Both the position numbers and the translations under genes were made by a program. Positions 63,664-64,000 of a DNA stretch of 64,000 bases are shown piece by piece. The DNA is from Pedobacter panaciterrae (GTDB lineage Bacteria; Bacteroidota; Bacteroidia; Sphingobacteriales; Sphingobacteriaceae). The stretch spans positions 1 through 64,000 of the forward strand of contig NZ_JABMKW010000003.1 in NCBI RefSeq assembly GCF_013204795.1, given 5' to 3'. Each line of letters begins with the position of its first letter. Within the stretch, counting starts at the first letter, position 1. The notes beneath the pieces are model-generated. The model did no database searches, had not been told where the DNA came from, and saw only the letters and a list, made by a program, of their open reading frames with translations.

Positions 63664-64000
63664 ATGCAGAAATATCTACTTCTCTCTCTCCTATTTTTTA
63701 CAACGATCAGCTTTGCGCAAAAGAAACCGCTTGACCACACAGTGTATGATGCCTGGGAATCTGTTGCTTCCAGAAGGTTATCCAACAATGGAAATTGGGC
63801 GGCATATGGCATCGCTGCGCAGGAAGGAGATGCAAATTTGTATTTAACGAATCTGCTTACCAATGCGAAAACAAAAGTAAACCGGGTGGAAAGTGCTCAG
63901 TTTAGTGCTGATTCTAAATTCGCCGTGTTTGCCATTAAACCTTTTTATTCGGCTATACGACAAGCAAAAATCAAAAAGAAAAAAATAGAAGAAATGCCAA
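63664..64000 (+). CDS. S9 family peptidase, N-terminal part (cut by window edge)
   Basis: The first 112 codons of an exported prolyl-oligopeptidase-type peptidase. The signal peptide is about 1-18 (ISFAQ). The mature start, LDHTVYDAWESVASRRLSNNGNWAAY, and the beta-propeller-type strand FSADSKFAVFAIK fit S9 peptidases of Bacteroidota. The catalytic domain lies outside the window, so activity cannot be checked. Confidence 0.75.
   Translation, partial: MQKYLLLSLLFFTTISFAQKKPLDHTVYDAWESVASRRLSNNGNWAAYGIAAQEGDANLYLTNLLTNAKTKVNRVESAQFSADSKFAVFAIKPFYSAIRQAKIKKKKIEEMP

Noticed and set aside
1..64000. tRNA, rRNA or tmRNA genes
   Set aside because: Intergenic spaces were read on both strands and no cloverleaf with a CCA end or rRNA-like stretch was noticed; a tRNAscan run would be needed to exclude them fully.

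Overview
The window looks like a chromosomal segment from a Gram-negative member of the Bacteroidota, most likely the Sphingobacteriaceae (Pedobacter or Mucilaginibacter type). The grounds are the AT-rich DNA, the near absence of Shine-Dalgarno sequences, a few TAnnTTTG-type -7 boxes, and lineage-typical families: TonB-dependent receptors with a carboxypeptidase-like N-terminal domain, a DUF4249 lipoprotein, a GLPGLI protein, DUF2795 and DUF1835 proteins, GH95 and GH9 glycosidases, and the four-gene ligase-associated DNA damage response cassette. The assignment rests on gene content only. I saw no rRNA, tRNA, CRISPR array, integrase, transposase or prophage gene.

Layout. 1-3645 (minus): a saccharide locus with a truncated MFS transporter, an SGNH esterase and a GH95 alpha-L-fucosidase-type enzyme. 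3978-10387 (plus): a DUF1835 protein, a crotonase-fold enzyme, then a tight run of a secreted protein, an LTA-synthase-like phosphoglycerol transferase and dipeptidyl peptidase IV, closed by a hairpin terminator. 10701-13289: mlaE, mlaF and mlaD for lipid transport between the membranes. 13305-17776: two orphan sensor histidine kinases around an aldose 1-epimerase relative. 17853-23535 (minus): a TonB receptor/DUF4249 pair and a GH9-ThuA fusion. 23807-26417: an ankyrin protein and a large HPII-type catalase. 26523-28396: a flavin-dependent monooxygenase and an unknown protein. 28571-35363: a TolC-RND-MFP efflux operon followed by an AraC regulator. 35708-41457: exonuclease, ATP-dependent ligase, DEAD/DEAH helicase and PdeM endonuclease, overlapping one another and preceded by an unusually structured intergenic stretch. 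41454-44920 (minus): CDF transporter, NUDIX hydrolase, bioA and a ferritin-like diiron protein. 45035-55846: mostly housekeeping (aminotransferase, ABC permease, queA, ispD, cobalamin adenosyltransferase, ABC ATPase, gatC, plsC, trpS, deoxynucleoside kinase, kdsB, a lipoprotein). 56164-59698: a TonB-like beta-barrel protein with a GLPGLI partner. 59893-63338: pyrG and yidC. 63664-64000: the start of an S9 peptidase.

The non-coding DNA carries several elements worth attention: two related 30-bp-arm palindromes at 26424 and 42133, TAGTACTTAG-type repeats at 46231 and 48963, a 13-bp terminal inverted repeat element at 46380, a degenerate TTCAC repeat at 63454, and the multi-hairpin stretch at 35524-35658 before the DNA damage cassette. 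No complete unknown defence or mobile system is visible. The least explained items are that structured leader, the GH9-ThuA fusion, the ferritin-like protein beside bioA and the orphan gene at 27683.
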